A program made the position numbers and the translations under genes. The notes under the pieces are model-generated. The model was not told where the DNA came from and did no database searches. It saw only the letters and a list, made by a program, of their open reading frames with translations. From Methylicorpusculum oleiharenae (GTDB taxonomy: Bacteria > Pseudomonadota > Gammaproteobacteria > Methylococcales > Methylomonadaceae): a DNA stretch of 64,000 nt. Below, piece by piece: positions 49,702 to 59,164 of this stretch; position 1 is the first letter of the stretch, and the number at the start of each line of letters is the position of its first letter. The stretch covers positions 4,742,492 to 4,806,491 of the forward strand of contig NZ_WUTY02000001.1 of assembly GCF_009828925.2 (NCBI RefSeq). The letters are read 5' to 3'.

Positions 49702-50253
49702 TTAGAGTGCATCTTTATTAATGAGGGTAATGCGATAAGCGTTATTTTTTGTAAATTCTATAAAACAAGGGTCGACAATACCCAACCGGGTTAATGCGGG
49801 CAGATCCAAGCCTGCCGGAATTTCCACAGATTTAACCAGAATCAATTCGTCCGCATTCACCGCGCCTGCCAGCCAGGCAGCCAAACTGTCCGACGTGACA
49901 TCCCAACTAGCAGCAATTCCAGCCTGCTCCAGCAATTTAAAATCGGGCCACCAGATCAATCGCTCTCCATTGCTAACCCTTTCGTTGATTTCTTGTAAAC
50001 TATCCGCAAAATGGAAGCCACTCAGAATCGATTGAAATAACAGCGCCATTTGCTGCATCGCGATAATCGCCATCTGATGGGCTCTAACATCTTCAAATTG
50101 CCAACGCTGCTGGGTTTGCCGCACGGTATCGGCAAAGACACCGCCGCCCGGCACAATAATTAAATCCGAAGGATAATGCTCATCTATTTTCGTCAGATAA
50201 GCCTTTAAGTTACTGCAGCGCTCCAGACTACCGCCCACTTTTACAACTTTCAT
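49702..50253 (-). CDS. amino acid kinase-family protein, MfnE-like
   Basis: The 183-residue protein has the amino-acid-kinase fold start MKVVKVGGSLERCSNLKAYL, the nucleotide-site loop VPGGGVFADTVRQTQQRW, and SWDVTSDSLAAWLAGAVNADELILVKSVE. It is shorter than aspartokinases and matches the small kinase found in H4MPT/methylofuran gene sets. The archaeal relative MfnE phosphorylates the furan intermediate of methanofuran. Overlap with pabB (ATGA) and neighbouring MfnF/MfnD-like genes support that role. The methanotroph substrate is inferred. Confidence 0.78.
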   Translation of the reverse strand: MKVVKVGGSLERCSNLKAYLTKIDEHYPSDLIIVPGGGVFADTVRQTQQRWQFEDVRAHQMAIIAMQQMALLFQSILSGFHFADSLQEINERVSNGERLIWWPDFKLLEQAGIAASWDVTSDSLAAWLAGAVNADELILVKSVEIPAGLDLPALTRLGIVDPCFIEFTKNNAYRITLINKDAL

Positions 50254-51623
50254 GCAGGTTGCATTTGCTGCAATACTTCGAGCAGTGCAGATGCTTTATC
50301 GAAACACTCCTGATATTCGTCGGTCATTTCGGAATCATTGACAATACCGCCGCCCGCCCAGAAACGTATTGTTCCCGCTGATTCAATCAGGGTTCGGATG
50401 ACGATATTGGTGTCCATATTACCATCAAAGCCGATATAGCCGATTGCGCCGCAGTATATTCCTCGTCTATTCGGCTCCAGTTCTTCAATGACTTCCATGG
50501 CGCGAATTTTTGGCGCACCGGTGATCGACCCGCCCGGAAAACAGCTTTTAAGCAAATCCAGCGCATGCCTACCGTCTGCCAATTCACCCGTCACGGTGCT
50601 CACCAAATGGTGAACGGTCGCATAACTTTCAACAGCAAACAATTTAGGTACTTTTACAGAGCCTTTTTTACAGGTTTTACTGATGTCATTCCGCAGTAAA
50701 TCGACAATCATCACATTTTCAGCGCGGTCTTTATCGCTGTTTTCAAGTAATGCGGCTTGCTCCTGATCTTCAAGAATGATAGCCCGGCGAGGCCGAGTTC
50801 CTTTAATCGGTTTGGTTTCAACCCGTCTTTCATGCACTTTGAGAAAGCGTTCGGGCGATGAACTCAGAACGGTTGCCTCGGGCGTTTTCATAAAACAACT
50901 GAATGGAGCTGCATTCAATTCTCTGAGTTTGAGATAAGCCACCCAGGGCTCTCCTTGGCAAGGCGCACAAAACCGTTGCGATAAATTAACCTGATAGCAG
51001 TCTCCCTCTTTCAGATAATGTTTGATCCGGTTAAAAGCCAGTTCATAACCGGCTTGATCCATATTAAATGCTATCGGCCCGGTCACCTCAAATTGTTTTT
51101 CCGGGCACGTCTCCGGCAACTGACTGAAGCGGGCAACCAGTTCTTCACGCTGTTTTTCAGTCAGAAAACCGATCAGCTGACTTTGCATTTTTTCGTGATC
51201 AACCACCACGGCCCAAAGATAAATTCCTACCGCCATTTCGGCAAGATGCTCCTCATCTGTGCTGATCTGCGGCATTTTTTCCAACCGGCGCGCTAAATCG
51301 TAAGCAAAATAACCGATCGCTCCACCGTTGAAAGGTATATCCGGTAAAGCGGGCCAATCCAGGTTCAAAGCCTGCTTAACGAGTTCGAAAGGATCTTCAT
51401 CAGAAAAAATTGTTTCTCCATCTCTTTCAATGGCAGTGATCTGTCCATGCGTCATCAATGTGCAAACCGGCTCGGCCGCGATGATATCAAATCGGCCTTG
51501 TTGAACACTGGGAAAACCGCTATCCAGAAACACCGCCCAGGGCTGTCCGGACAAAGGCGCAAAAAGTTGCGCGCTGTCTTCAAAATAAGGCAGCGGGTGA
51601 ATGGTTTTTATCGGTGAAGACAT
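50250..51623 (-). CDS. pabB: aminodeoxychorismate synthase component I
   Basis: PabB turns chorismate into aminodeoxychorismate on the way to p-aminobenzoate, a building block of both folate and H4MPT. The ATG at 51623 gives 457 residues. The chorismate-binding core is intact: DCYQVNLSQRF, FSCFMKTPEATVLSSSPERFLKV, TKPIKGTRPR, DRAENVMIVDLLRNDISK, GSITGAPKIRAMEVIEELEPNRRGIYCGAIGYI and RFWAGGGIVNDSEMTDEYQECFDKA. Its place in an operon with methylofuran-type genes suggests it mainly feeds C1-cofactor synthesis. Confidence 0.93.
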   Translation of the reverse strand: MSSPIKTIHPLPYFEDSAQLFAPLSGQPWAVFLDSGFPSVQQGRFDIIAAEPVCTLMTHGQITAIERDGETIFSDEDPFELVKQALNLDWPALPDIPFNGGAIGYFAYDLARRLEKMPQISTDEEHLAEMAVGIYLWAVVVDHEKMQSQLIGFLTEKQREELVARFSQLPETCPEKQFEVTGPIAFNMDQAGYELAFNRIKHYLKEGDCYQVNLSQRFCAPCQGEPWVAYLKLRELNAAPFSCFMKTPEATVLSSSPERFLKVHERRVETKPIKGTRPRRAIILEDQEQAALLENSDKDRAENVMIVDLLRNDISKTCKKGSVKVPKLFAVESYATVHHLVSTVTGELADGRHALDLLKSCFPGGSITGAPKIRAMEVIEELEPNRRGIYCGAIGYIGFDGNMDTNIVIRTLIESAGTIRFWAGGGIVNDSEMTDEYQECFDKASALLEVLQQMQPA

Positions 51624-51651
51624 TAGATCAATGCTCAATTAACTGTGTTTT

Positions 51652-52692
51652 TTAGCTTCTTGACAAGAAAGCGATGGCCAACGCAGGCGCGCAATCAGCC
51701 GGACTCAATCCCGATGTTTCGGGCACATTCGGCAGCAAGTCATTAAAATCCATATAAGACATGCCCATGTTAACGGCCAGCTGTTTAACCAAAAAGCGGC
51801 CCACACCGGCACCAATCAAGGGCGGTGGTTGCGTCCAGCAAGATCTGGATAATTGCCGCTCACATCCTAATTGAATAGTTCTAATTTGTTCGGCCCGGAT
51901 TGATTGAGCCAACTGAGACCAACTGAATAAAGGCTCATCTTGCCATTCTTGCCCTATCATCCGTGCGAGACGTTTCGCACTGGCCTGTCGGGTTTTCTCT
52001 GCACCGTCGGCTGTTTCATATTGATCATGAGCTTCATCCAGTTCTTCTGTGAGCCTGTACACATCCGCCATCGTAGCAAAGTACTCAGCCATTACACCCA
52101 CATCATGACCCTTGAAAAAAAACCGGTTGGCAATCGCCATCACCGCGGTGCGAACCACACCGGTATAAATCAACTCACGGGTAATGAGCCTTTCATAATC
52201 GGTTAACCCTTGTGCCAGCACTTGTCCATTGGCAAGCGCCAGTATATCGGTGGTAGTGCTGCCTATATCGATAAAAAGCCCGTTCCCGCACTGTTTCGCA
52301 GCATAATCTGCACTCGCCAACCAGTTGGCAGAAGCAATAGCCTGATAATTCCCTTCGTTGATCGAATCAATGTGCAGAAAGCCCAGTGACCCTGCGTATA
52401 CACTCAAATTACCCACAGGCAGCACAGATTTCATGACGTTTAGAATTTGCTCCACACCCTCTGACCGACTTTGAAAACAATCCGCCAACTCGCCTGTCAT
52501 TGTGATTACATGGCGAACAGGGTGAGGGGGTACTATTTTCAACAATTCATTAACAGCACTTTGCAATTGATCCAGGCCTTTCCATAACGGACAAGGGTGT
52601 TGCAAAACCTGAACAGGTGCACCCTGCGCATCCAACACGACAGCTTTCAGGTGCGCGCCACCGATATCCCAGCCTACCACGTCAATTTGCAT
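51652..52692 (-). CDS. H4MPT-linked C1 pathway protein, MfnF-like
   Basis: The 346-residue protein belongs to the hydantoinase/oxoprolinase-related group annotated as H4MPT-linked C1 transfer pathway protein (COG1548). Visible features are the ASKHA-type phosphate loop VVGWDIGGAHLKAVVLD, TMTGELADCFQSRSEGVEQI, NGLFIDIGSTTTDILAL, LTDYERLITRELIYTGVVRTAV and IGAGVGRFLVKQLA. In methanogens MfnF joins the furan and tyramine-glutamate halves of methanofuran. It overlaps the upstream ATP-grasp gene by 11 bases. Confidence 0.88.
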   Translation of the reverse strand: MQIDVVGWDIGGAHLKAVVLDAQGAPVQVLQHPCPLWKGLDQLQSAVNELLKIVPPHPVRHVITMTGELADCFQSRSEGVEQILNVMKSVLPVGNLSVYAGSLGFLHIDSINEGNYQAIASANWLASADYAAKQCGNGLFIDIGSTTTDILALANGQVLAQGLTDYERLITRELIYTGVVRTAVMAIANRFFFKGHDVGVMAEYFATMADVYRLTEELDEAHDQYETADGAEKTRQASAKRLARMIGQEWQDEPLFSWSQLAQSIRAEQIRTIQLGCERQLSRSCWTQPPPLIGAGVGRFLVKQLAVNMGMSYMDFNDLLPNVPETSGLSPADCAPALAIAFLSRS

Positions 52693-53680
52693 TTGTAATC
52701 CGGCTGACGGAAACAGTTACAGTTTTATTGTTTTTAGCCACAAGTTCTGGGATTTTTTCATTCATTTGGATGACCGTCCCGGCAATATTAAGCCCCAATG
52801 CGTCATAAATACCGGCATAAGATGTAGTCAATCGAGGGTTAATTTCTAAAACATACAGTTGAGAGTCATGTTCAATCAGGTCTATGCCGACATAACCCCA
52901 TAAACCCGGAAAAGCCTTGGCTATGCGATCGACCAGAGCTTGATGCACAGTGGTTTGAACATCTGAATTAACGAGACATTTAACTAATTTAAATTGCCCA
53001 CTATCAATTTCTATCACTTGCGTATTGACACAAATGAGCCGTGCATTTCCGCCGTCAAACAAACAGGAAAAGCTAATTGGCTGACCTTCAATATAGGGTT
53101 GAATAATGTATCGTTCCGGAGCATCCAACGCTACGGAAAGAATGCCTTTATCTATTAAATATGTCGTTTCACACCCCATGCCATCAATCGGTTTAATCAC
53201 AAACAGGCCGGTGGTTGCCAAACGCTCAGAAGTATAGCGTTCGGTTGGCACTGTTTTAATGCCATGGGCTACCAGTGTTTCCCATGTATTGAACTTATTG
53301 GCAGTCAAAGCCACCGCCTGCTCGGAAGATGACAACAGTATTTTGCCGTGTGCGTTAATACGCCGAGTCAAATTCAACAGCGTATTATTCATTTCGGGAG
53401 CGACTGGCCAAACGCCATCGCAACAGGGCAAGAGCATTTCCATGACCTCAACCCAATCGAGCTCTGCATAAACGGGCACTGTATTGAACCGAGTCAAATC
53501 GAAACTTATCGAAGGCAATATTCGAGCATCAACCATAACAGTGACCTGGACGCCATCCAGCTCAGCCAGATCCCTTAACAAGGCGGTCAGCATTAACAGT
53601 CCCTCGTTAACCAAATGTTCAGGGACACGTTCAGAACAACAACCTCCACCGGTAATATATTCAAAAACCAGGAGCTTCAT
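52682..53680 (-). CDS. ATP-grasp ligase, MfnD-like (tyramine-glutamate ligase type)
   Basis: The ATG at 53680 (MKLLVFEYITGGG) gives 332 residues. The fold is ATP-grasp: SSSEQAVALTANKFNTWETL, the ATP-binding lysine in FVIKPIDGMGCETTYL, YIIQPYIEGQPISFSCLFDGG, GYVGIDLIEHDSQLYVLEINPRLTTSYAGI. It corresponds to COG1821, which includes archaeal MfnD, the tyramine-glutamate ligase of methanofuran synthesis. It is first in the operon, divergent from the HisA-like gene. Confidence 0.8.
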   Translation of the reverse strand: MKLLVFEYITGGGCCSERVPEHLVNEGLLMLTALLRDLAELDGVQVTVMVDARILPSISFDLTRFNTVPVYAELDWVEVMEMLLPCCDGVWPVAPEMNNTLLNLTRRINAHGKILLSSSEQAVALTANKFNTWETLVAHGIKTVPTERYTSERLATTGLFVIKPIDGMGCETTYLIDKGILSVALDAPERYIIQPYIEGQPISFSCLFDGGNARLICVNTQVIEIDSGQFKLVKCLVNSDVQTTVHQALVDRIAKAFPGLWGYVGIDLIEHDSQLYVLEINPRLTTSYAGIYDALGLNIAGTVIQMNEKIPELVAKNNKTVTVSVSRITNAN

Positions 53681-53803
53681 ATAGGCCCAATCGAATGCCG
53701 CTTCAAAAAATAACGGATGATATTGTAACATTCCATTAACATAACCGTTCAGCGAGAAATGACGATAAAGTTAACAAGTCCGTAACACACTATTAATAAT
53801 GCT

Positions 53804-54496
53804 ATGCAAATAATACCGGTCATTGATTTAAAAGACGGATGTGTCGTGGCGGCCAAGTACGGCCAAAGGGAACACTATCAACCCATAAAATCCGGATTAT
53901 GCGCATCCCACGAGGCTATCATTATCATTGAGGCTTTACTCAAGCTGCATCCATTTAAGTTATTTTATCTGGCCGATCTTGACGCCATCACTGGCAATGG
54001 CTCGCATCAAAAAGAAATTAAAGCCGTTCTCCGCAGCTTCCCGCACACGGTATTTTGGATAGATCAGGGCTATACCTATTTTGAAAGACCATACAGCGAT
54101 TTTAAAAACGCTGTTCCGGTCATCGGTTCAGAATCACTTGAGGAGTCGGATTTGACCCGTTTGATTCAGATGAACGGTAGCTACATTTTATCCCTGGATC
54201 ACACAAAAGATAAAAAACTGGGTGCGGCAACTGTATTCGAAGACATCCGATTTTGGCCTGAAACCATCATTATCATGAATCTTAATAAAGTCGGGAGTTT
54301 TGAAGGACCTGATTTTAACCTGTTGAAACAATTTAAAATCCACTATCCAGACAAGCAATTTGTCGCTGCCGGTGGCATTCGCAATCTGGCTGATTTAGTG
54401 ACACTAAAAAAATTGGACATACATCAGGCACTTGTCGCAAGCGCCTTGCATTCCGGCGCTATCGGTAAGAGAGAACTTGAACATCTGGAAAAATAA
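53804..54496 (+). CDS. HisA/HisF-like protein of the H4MPT cluster
   Basis: The 230-residue TIM-barrel protein starts MQIIPVIDLKDGCVVAAKYGQREHYQPIKSGLC and ends with the phosphate-binding FVAAGGIRNLADLVTLKKL. It resembles HisA but belongs to the COG1411-type group found in methanogens and H4MPT-using methylotrophs. Residues needed for proFAR isomerase action are not clearly conserved, so it should not be counted as hisA. A role in cofactor synthesis is inferred from its neighbours. It is convergent with fae across a shared terminator. Confidence 0.82.
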   Translation: MQIIPVIDLKDGCVVAAKYGQREHYQPIKSGLCASHEAIIIIEALLKLHPFKLFYLADLDAITGNGSHQKEIKAVLRSFPHTVFWIDQGYTYFERPYSDFKNAVPVIGSESLEESDLTRLIQMNGSYILSLDHTKDKKLGAATVFEDIRFWPETIIIMNLNKVGSFEGPDFNLLKQFKIHYPDKQFVAAGGIRNLADLVTLKKLDIHQALVASALHSGAIGKRELEHLEK

Positions 54497-54518
54497 GACA
54501 AACAAATCTTTCAGGCAA

Positions 54519-54546
54519 AAAAATACCCCGAAACGGGGTATTTTTT
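54519..54546. terminator. bidirectional terminator between the HisA-like gene and fae
   Basis: AATACCCCG-AAA-CGGGGTATT is a 9-bp stem flanked by A-run and T-run, able to act in both directions for the two converging genes. Confidence 0.92.
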
Positions 54547-54566
54547 AACCAGACGAAATGAATCGC

Positions 54567-55076
54567 TTAGTTAGCAGCAAAAGGATGAACAGCAGTTCCT
54601 TTGGCAGCAACTACTTCAGCAGCAGTTGGTAAGCCGGCAACAGCACGCTCAAGCGCTTCTTTAGTTGCTTTGTAGTTGTACTCTTGAATTTTAGCGTTGT
54701 CTTCAGCCAACCAGTGAATGAAAACACCGACTGATACGAACAGGTTGTCTGCTTCGTCAGCTGGAATTGTGCCGTTTTCTACGCAATCAGCAACAGCCAT
54801 AGCTACGCCGCGTTGTGCTGGTCCAAACATTTGAACAGCTTGTTTAGAACCTTTAATGGTTACTTTATTGAACATAACAGTTGCAGGCTTAACCATCAGG
54901 TTAGGTGCAACAACAGCTAATAAGCTTGAAAAGCCGTCTTTGTTATTGGTCAAAGTGTTTGCAAAAGCAGTTTCTGCAGCTGAACCGCGTGGGCCAATGA
55001 TTAAGTCGATGTGTGCAACTTCGTTGCCTTCGCCTATTAATGATTCGCCTACGCGCAAGTTTGTTATTTTAGCCAT
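54567..55076 (-). CDS. fae: formaldehyde-activating enzyme
   Basis: Fae condenses formaldehyde with tetrahydromethanopterin to methylene-H4MPT, protecting the cell and feeding C1 oxidation. The 169-residue protein is full length, with the hallmark [24 protein letters not shown] (conserved catalytic His in VAHIDL), [18 protein letters not shown] and [22 protein letters not shown] strong GAAGGA site precedes the ATG. A 121-base gap separates it from the CitG-like gene, so it may also have its own promoter, as expected for an abundant enzyme. Confidence 0.98.
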   Translation of the reverse strand: MAKITNLRVGESLIGEGNEVAHIDLIIGPRGSAAETAFANTLTNNKDGFSSLLAVVAPNLMVKPATVMFNKVTIKGSKQAVQMFGPAQRGVAMAVADCVENGTIPADEADNLFVSVGVFIHWLAEDNAKIQEYNYKATKEALERAVAGLPTAAEVVAAKGTAVHPFAAN

Positions 55077-55197
55077 GCTTGTTGTTTCCTTCGGAGAAAA
55101 AAAATAAAAAGTTTAAATCTATACAGACATTAGGAAATGTCACAGGTATATTTAAGTGATCAATTCCGTCTGAAACCTTATCTGAAGTATAAATCAC

Positions 55198-56046
55198 CTA
55201 CTTGACAAGATCCTCTAAAAATACAGCCATCACCGTTGCTACTGTCAGGTCTGCAGTTGTTCCGGGATTGATATGATGTGCTTTTAATTCTTTATCAACT
55301 TGATAAAGTAAAGGCAATATATCTTCCGGATCAGTTGCGCCCTGCAGCTGCGAATTGATAGCAGCCATTTTCTCTGCCACCCATCCGGTGTAACGATCGC
55401 CATATTTTCGCTCAATGTGGCTATCAGGATAGCGAGCAAGAAGCGTAGTATATACCGAAGCCGCCGCCCAATAACATGAACCCCATCGAGTTAAGCCGCC
55501 ATTATAGCTTAAAATACTCAATTCATAAATATCTTTAAAATCTGTTACATATTGCAAGGCAATTCTGTCCCTTGCACAGGCCAGTTTCATTGCATCTGTC
55601 AGGGTAACACTTGGCGCTGAATGAACATCCTGCTCACTTGCCTGGCCCAACCCGCCTGGCGATGCCAAAGCAATGGCCTTAAACACCCAGTCAGCATCTT
55701 CGCACGTCGTATGATTAAGAACATTATGCAGGCTGGCTCTTATCGATTGCCCGGCAATCGCCTGTTGCGCAGCCTCAAACAGTGGCGCACACAGTAATAT
55801 GATGCCCAGATTGGTGTTGCAGCCAACCGCTTCCCGCGTGGCTTGCACTGCGTAATAAATTTTTTCTCCCAATGAATAACCGGGGTTACTGATCGCCGGT
55901 GCACTTGCGGCAGCACTTAGCCTGAAATCATCGACCGTCATATCATGACCCGCCGAATAAACACTGACATTGCCCGGCTTAAAAGCCTGTAATTCAATTT
56001 CGCAGGCGCTTATATAGAGCTCCGCCAACTGTAAGTGCGAAATCAT
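55198..56046 (-). CDS. CitG-like (triphosphoribosyl-dephospho-CoA synthase family) protein of the H4MPT cluster
   Basis: The 282-residue protein has the CitG/MdcB motif set in modified form: ACEIELQAFKPGNVSVYSAGHDMTVDDFRLSA, GCNTNLGIILLCAPL, DWVFKAIALASPGGLGQASEQDV and LSYNGGLTRWGSCYWAA. It is the family member fixed between mch and fae in methylotroph H4MPT clusters (orf7 position in Methylobacterium order mch-orf5-orf7-fae). Its reaction is not settled; it is needed for the H4MPT pathway in Methylobacterium. It overlaps the upstream ATP-grasp gene by one base. Confidence 0.8.
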   Translation of the reverse strand: MISHLQLAELYISACEIELQAFKPGNVSVYSAGHDMTVDDFRLSAAASAPAISNPGYSLGEKIYYAVQATREAVGCNTNLGIILLCAPLFEAAQQAIAGQSIRASLHNVLNHTTCEDADWVFKAIALASPGGLGQASEQDVHSAPSVTLTDAMKLACARDRIALQYVTDFKDIYELSILSYNGGLTRWGSCYWAAASVYTTLLARYPDSHIERKYGDRYTGWVAEKMAAINSQLQGATDPEDILPLLYQVDKELKAHHINPGTTADLTVATVMAVFLEDLVK

Positions 56047-56969
56047 TACGCCATCGCCATCAGCCGTGATTGACGGGAACAGGCAAGTTGCTTAAGCATA
56101 TCCTCTACCAGCAAGTCGGCTATTGAAATGTTGCAGACACTTTGCAAGCCTTTCCATGCAGGAATGCTATTGACCTCAATCACCACATAGTGACCGTCTT
56201 TATCACGAATAATGTCAACGCCAGCATAGCTCATGGATAAAGCCTGTGCCGCTTGCACCGCTAACTCGGCCATCACCGGATCCAGAACAATTTCTTCGCA
56301 TGCAGCCCCCCGGGCTACATTATTCAACCAGGACAGCCCTTTTCTTCGCATTGCCGCAACCGCTTTGCCGTTAATTATAAAGACGCGATGATCCGAATAA
56401 CCAAGCCCCTCACATTCAACAAACCGCTGCAGGTAGTAAATGCCATGACTGCCGGTCAGCCAGATCAAATCCGTCATTTTCTCCAGTCGCCGGATGCCTT
56501 CGCCTTGCGAGCCAAAGAGAGGCTTACTGATAACCATATGGCCATTCTGTAATTCCTGCTCAACCAAAGCCAAGGCGTCTTCCCTGTCTCGCAGCACCCA
56601 AGTGGGCGGCGTAGCAATCCTATGGTGCTGCAACAAAAAACTGGTCATCGCCTTATCAACACTGCGCTCAATGGCATGACCGTCGTTATAAACAGGAATA
56701 CCCAGAATTTTTAACCCATGCAGAATGTCCAGGTAAAAAACGACCTCTTCCAGCGATCCGCCGGGCACACCCCGGACGAAAACAGCATCCGGTAGAGATT
56801 GCTCAAAACCGGGAATATGAATCGGTAAAAGCTCATGCTCCAGTTGAATCTTACAGGCCGTCAAAGAGCTATAAACGCTGTCATAGCCCCGTTTGGCAAA
56901 CGCCTGAACCAACTGCCTGCCATGCCAACCGGGATCGTCCGTAAATATTGCTATGCTGCCCACAATCAT
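56046..56969 (-). CDS. RimK-like ATP-grasp ligase of the H4MPT cluster
   Basis: The 307-residue enzyme has the ATP-grasp layout: SVDKAMTSFLLQHHRIATPPTW, the ATP-binding lysine region GHMVISKPLFGSQGEGIRRLE, FVECEGLGYSDHRVFIINGKAVAAM and the metal loop YAGVDIIRDKDGHYVVIEVNSIPAWKGL. It resembles RimK/MptN-type glutamate ligases and occupies the orf5 position next to mch. A role in adding a glutamyl or hydroxyglutaryl tail to H4MPT or methylofuran is likely but inferred. Confidence 0.83.
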   Translation of the reverse strand: MIVGSIAIFTDDPGWHGRQLVQAFAKRGYDSVYSSLTACKIQLEHELLPIHIPGFEQSLPDAVFVRGVPGGSLEEVVFYLDILHGLKILGIPVYNDGHAIERSVDKAMTSFLLQHHRIATPPTWVLRDREDALALVEQELQNGHMVISKPLFGSQGEGIRRLEKMTDLIWLTGSHGIYYLQRFVECEGLGYSDHRVFIINGKAVAAMRRKGLSWLNNVARGAACEEIVLDPVMAELAVQAAQALSMSYAGVDIIRDKDGHYVVIEVNSIPAWKGLQSVCNISIADLLVEDMLKQLACSRQSRLMAMA

Positions 56970-57035
56970 TAATCAATAAGTTAAATTTCGGAATGAGACC
57001 ACACAAGCGGCCCCTGACATCGATCTGACTGTTGT

Positions 57036-58019
57036 TTATCGGCCAAAGGATTGATTCAACAAAGCATTATCCAACTGCCCTGCTCTAAAACTTTTCCCCG
57101 ATTCCACTGCGGTTACGATGACGCTGGCAGGGCTGAATAACATCGGATCGACTTTGAAAAAATCATAGCCATATTCCTTGAAAACTTGTGCAAATGGCTT
57201 GCCGTAATCTTTGGAGGTTGAGCTAGGCAATTCATTGGCCAGTTTTTCAGCATCCGCATCACTCCCTTTTACGAACAGGTGAACTTGGCCTGCAAACAGA
57301 ATGGCATCGTTGGTTCGACCCATCGCCTTGATAAAATCAGGATGGGGCGGACAGATTGGAGCACTGCCGCTGCCATCGACTATATTTTCCAGGGGGAAAT
57401 GCAGGGCATGGGCTTTATGCATGGCCACTTCCAACACCCTGGACACAACTTGCACGCCGCCCGCCAAACTACTGGTGGGCGTCACAATAATTGTCAATTT
57501 TGACGGCTCAATCCCACAGGCAGCAGCTACCTTTTCTACAATCGCCAGAGGGGGCACTGCATCGTTTTCAATGACTAGCACTGTTTCGTCAGCGCTATCC
57601 TGATAGCTCAATTCTTTGTAGAGCTCTTCTACCGGCTCACGTTTACCGTCTTTAATTTTGAACGCCATCGCACGCGCAGGACCCGAACCCAGCGCATAGT
57701 ATTTTTCATGCGACAAACTCCAACCCGCATACTGGCTACCCAGGCAACCCAAAACCGGATTACCGGTATGCACATTGACACTTAGCGGCCAATCAGCCGT
57801 ATAGGTACTGTGCGTCAAAGTAACAGTCCCCATGCCACCCAGGCATATTTCAGCTATCAACCGGCCTGCTTCCAGTCCACCAGGAAACTTGATACCTGCA
57901 TCAATCACTGTACACCCGTTTTCGAGCCTCTCTACACCCACACGGAATTTATCCGCCTGATCAATCAATTGTTTAACCAAAGGTTGAGTCAGTTTATTAA
58001 CGCTAGCTGTGTAATGCAT
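57036..58019 (-). CDS. mch: methenyl-H4MPT cyclohydrolase
   Basis: Mch hydrolyses methenyl-H4MPT to formyl-H4MPT in formaldehyde oxidation. The 327-residue protein has family landmarks: [91 protein letters not shown] and [28 protein letters not shown]. Length is normal. It lies four bases after the upstream ATP-grasp gene and 67 bases before the RimK-like gene. Confidence 0.97.
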   Translation of the reverse strand: MHYTASVNKLTQPLVKQLIDQADKFRVGVERLENGCTVIDAGIKFPGGLEAGRLIAEICLGGMGTVTLTHSTYTADWPLSVNVHTGNPVLGCLGSQYAGWSLSHEKYYALGSGPARAMAFKIKDGKREPVEELYKELSYQDSADETVLVIENDAVPPLAIVEKVAAACGIEPSKLTIIVTPTSSLAGGVQVVSRVLEVAMHKAHALHFPLENIVDGSGSAPICPPHPDFIKAMGRTNDAILFAGQVHLFVKGSDADAEKLANELPSSTSKDYGKPFAQVFKEYGYDFFKVDPMLFSPASVIVTAVESGKSFRAGQLDNALLNQSFGR

Positions 58020-58022
58020 TGT

Positions 58023-59129
58023 TTATCCTGTATTGAAGATTTGAAAAATTCGTTTCCGGGTCGCCTTCAGAGCCTGCAAAAGACCTTCAACGGTGGCGTT
58101 GCGGACAATCAAACTGCATAAAGGCGAACCTTGTCTAATGCGCTGGCCTGGACCGGGCAAATCGACAGCATGGACCGGCCAGCAAACGGCATCAGGAACA
58201 AGCAGATCCTGCCCGGCAAAGACGACCTGATAAGCGCAAAAACCATCATATCGAAAACTGTGCCCAGGCATCAGTCCTGCCAAAGGATCAATTTGGGCCG
58301 CCATCAGGCCGCCCATGTCATACAATTGCATGCTCGCAGAAGGCCGGGGATTAATTTCTACCACCAGCACCTTATCGCCCTGAACCATAAAATCCAACGA
58401 ATTGAGGCCGGTTAAACCTAACTCGGAAACCAGCAATTCCAGCCACTCAGCGACGGTTTGCTGTTGAAATTCGTTTAACGGACTTTGATTGATCACACCG
58501 GAAAACAGAAAGGCGTGCTGATCATCATCGCGCCTGCACCACTGGGTGTTGAAACCAATGATGTGGCTTTGGCAGCTATTGGCTAGAAACAAAACCGAAC
58601 CGGGCACACCCTCGATATAGCGTTGCCAATAAACATTATCGTGAAAATCATCCTGCCTGATACGGTGCCTTATGCCCAAGCCTCCCTGACCCTGCATCGG
58701 CTTAATCAGCCAATCGGCATCATCGTCCGGCGCTGAAAAAACTGTGTCAGGAAAAGCAATGGCCAAGCGTTTTAAAATTGAAAAAAAAACAGCCTTATCC
58801 TGAATCTTTTGAACAACCGAAGGAACATTGCCACTTAGATTGAACGCATTGCTCAAAGCTGACAAGCTCTCGGGATAAGCTTCAAGACCGCTGCCAAAAC
58901 AAGCATGATCGACAACATATTCCTGCTTAATCATATTCAAGACAGGAAGCAAATACTGCTGACTGAGCTCGGTGACCTGAAAAACCTTCGCCGACAAGGC
59001 CTGTGTGTCCTGATCTGCATACAGATCCACCACCAAAGGTATAAAACCAGCGTTCTTCGCCGCTTGCGCCAGCATTCTTCCTGAATGGGCAACGATCAGC
59101 ACCCTCTTAGGCCTCACTCCTTCAGACAT
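58023..59129 (-). CDS. ATP-grasp protein of the H4MPT cluster
   Basis: The 368-residue protein begins RVLIVAHSGRMLAQAAKNAGFIPLVVDLYADQDT and contains VVQKIQDKAVFFSILKRL, LIKPMQGQGGLGIRHRI (ATP-binding lysine), WQRYIEGVPGSVLFLAN and LTGLNSLDFMVQGDKVLVVEINPRPSASMQLYD. This is the ATP-grasp type typically linked to fae/mch clusters in methylotrophs (orf17-like). It probably forms an amide bond in cofactor assembly; the substrate is unknown. It is transcribed toward mch, which starts after three bases. Confidence 0.82.
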   Translation of the reverse strand: MSEGVRPKRVLIVAHSGRMLAQAAKNAGFIPLVVDLYADQDTQALSAKVFQVTELSQQYLLPVLNMIKQEYVVDHACFGSGLEAYPESLSALSNAFNLSGNVPSVVQKIQDKAVFFSILKRLAIAFPDTVFSAPDDDADWLIKPMQGQGGLGIRHRIRQDDFHDNVYWQRYIEGVPGSVLFLANSCQSHIIGFNTQWCRRDDDQHAFLFSGVINQSPLNEFQQQTVAEWLELLVSELGLTGLNSLDFMVQGDKVLVVEINPRPSASMQLYDMGGLMAAQIDPLAGLMPGHSFRYDGFCAYQVVFAGQDLLVPDAVCWPVHAVDLPGPGQRIRQGSPLCSLIVRNATVEGLLQALKATRKRIFQIFNTG

Positions 59130-59164
59130 ATCAAGCGCGAAAGACGAGCAAATTCTGGCGATGC

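Noticed and set aside
53804-54496. Functional hisA or hisF replacement for the broken his operon
   Set aside because: The protein groups with COG1411-like proteins of H4MPT clusters and is placed among C1 genes; residues specific to HisA/HisF catalysis are not clearly kept.
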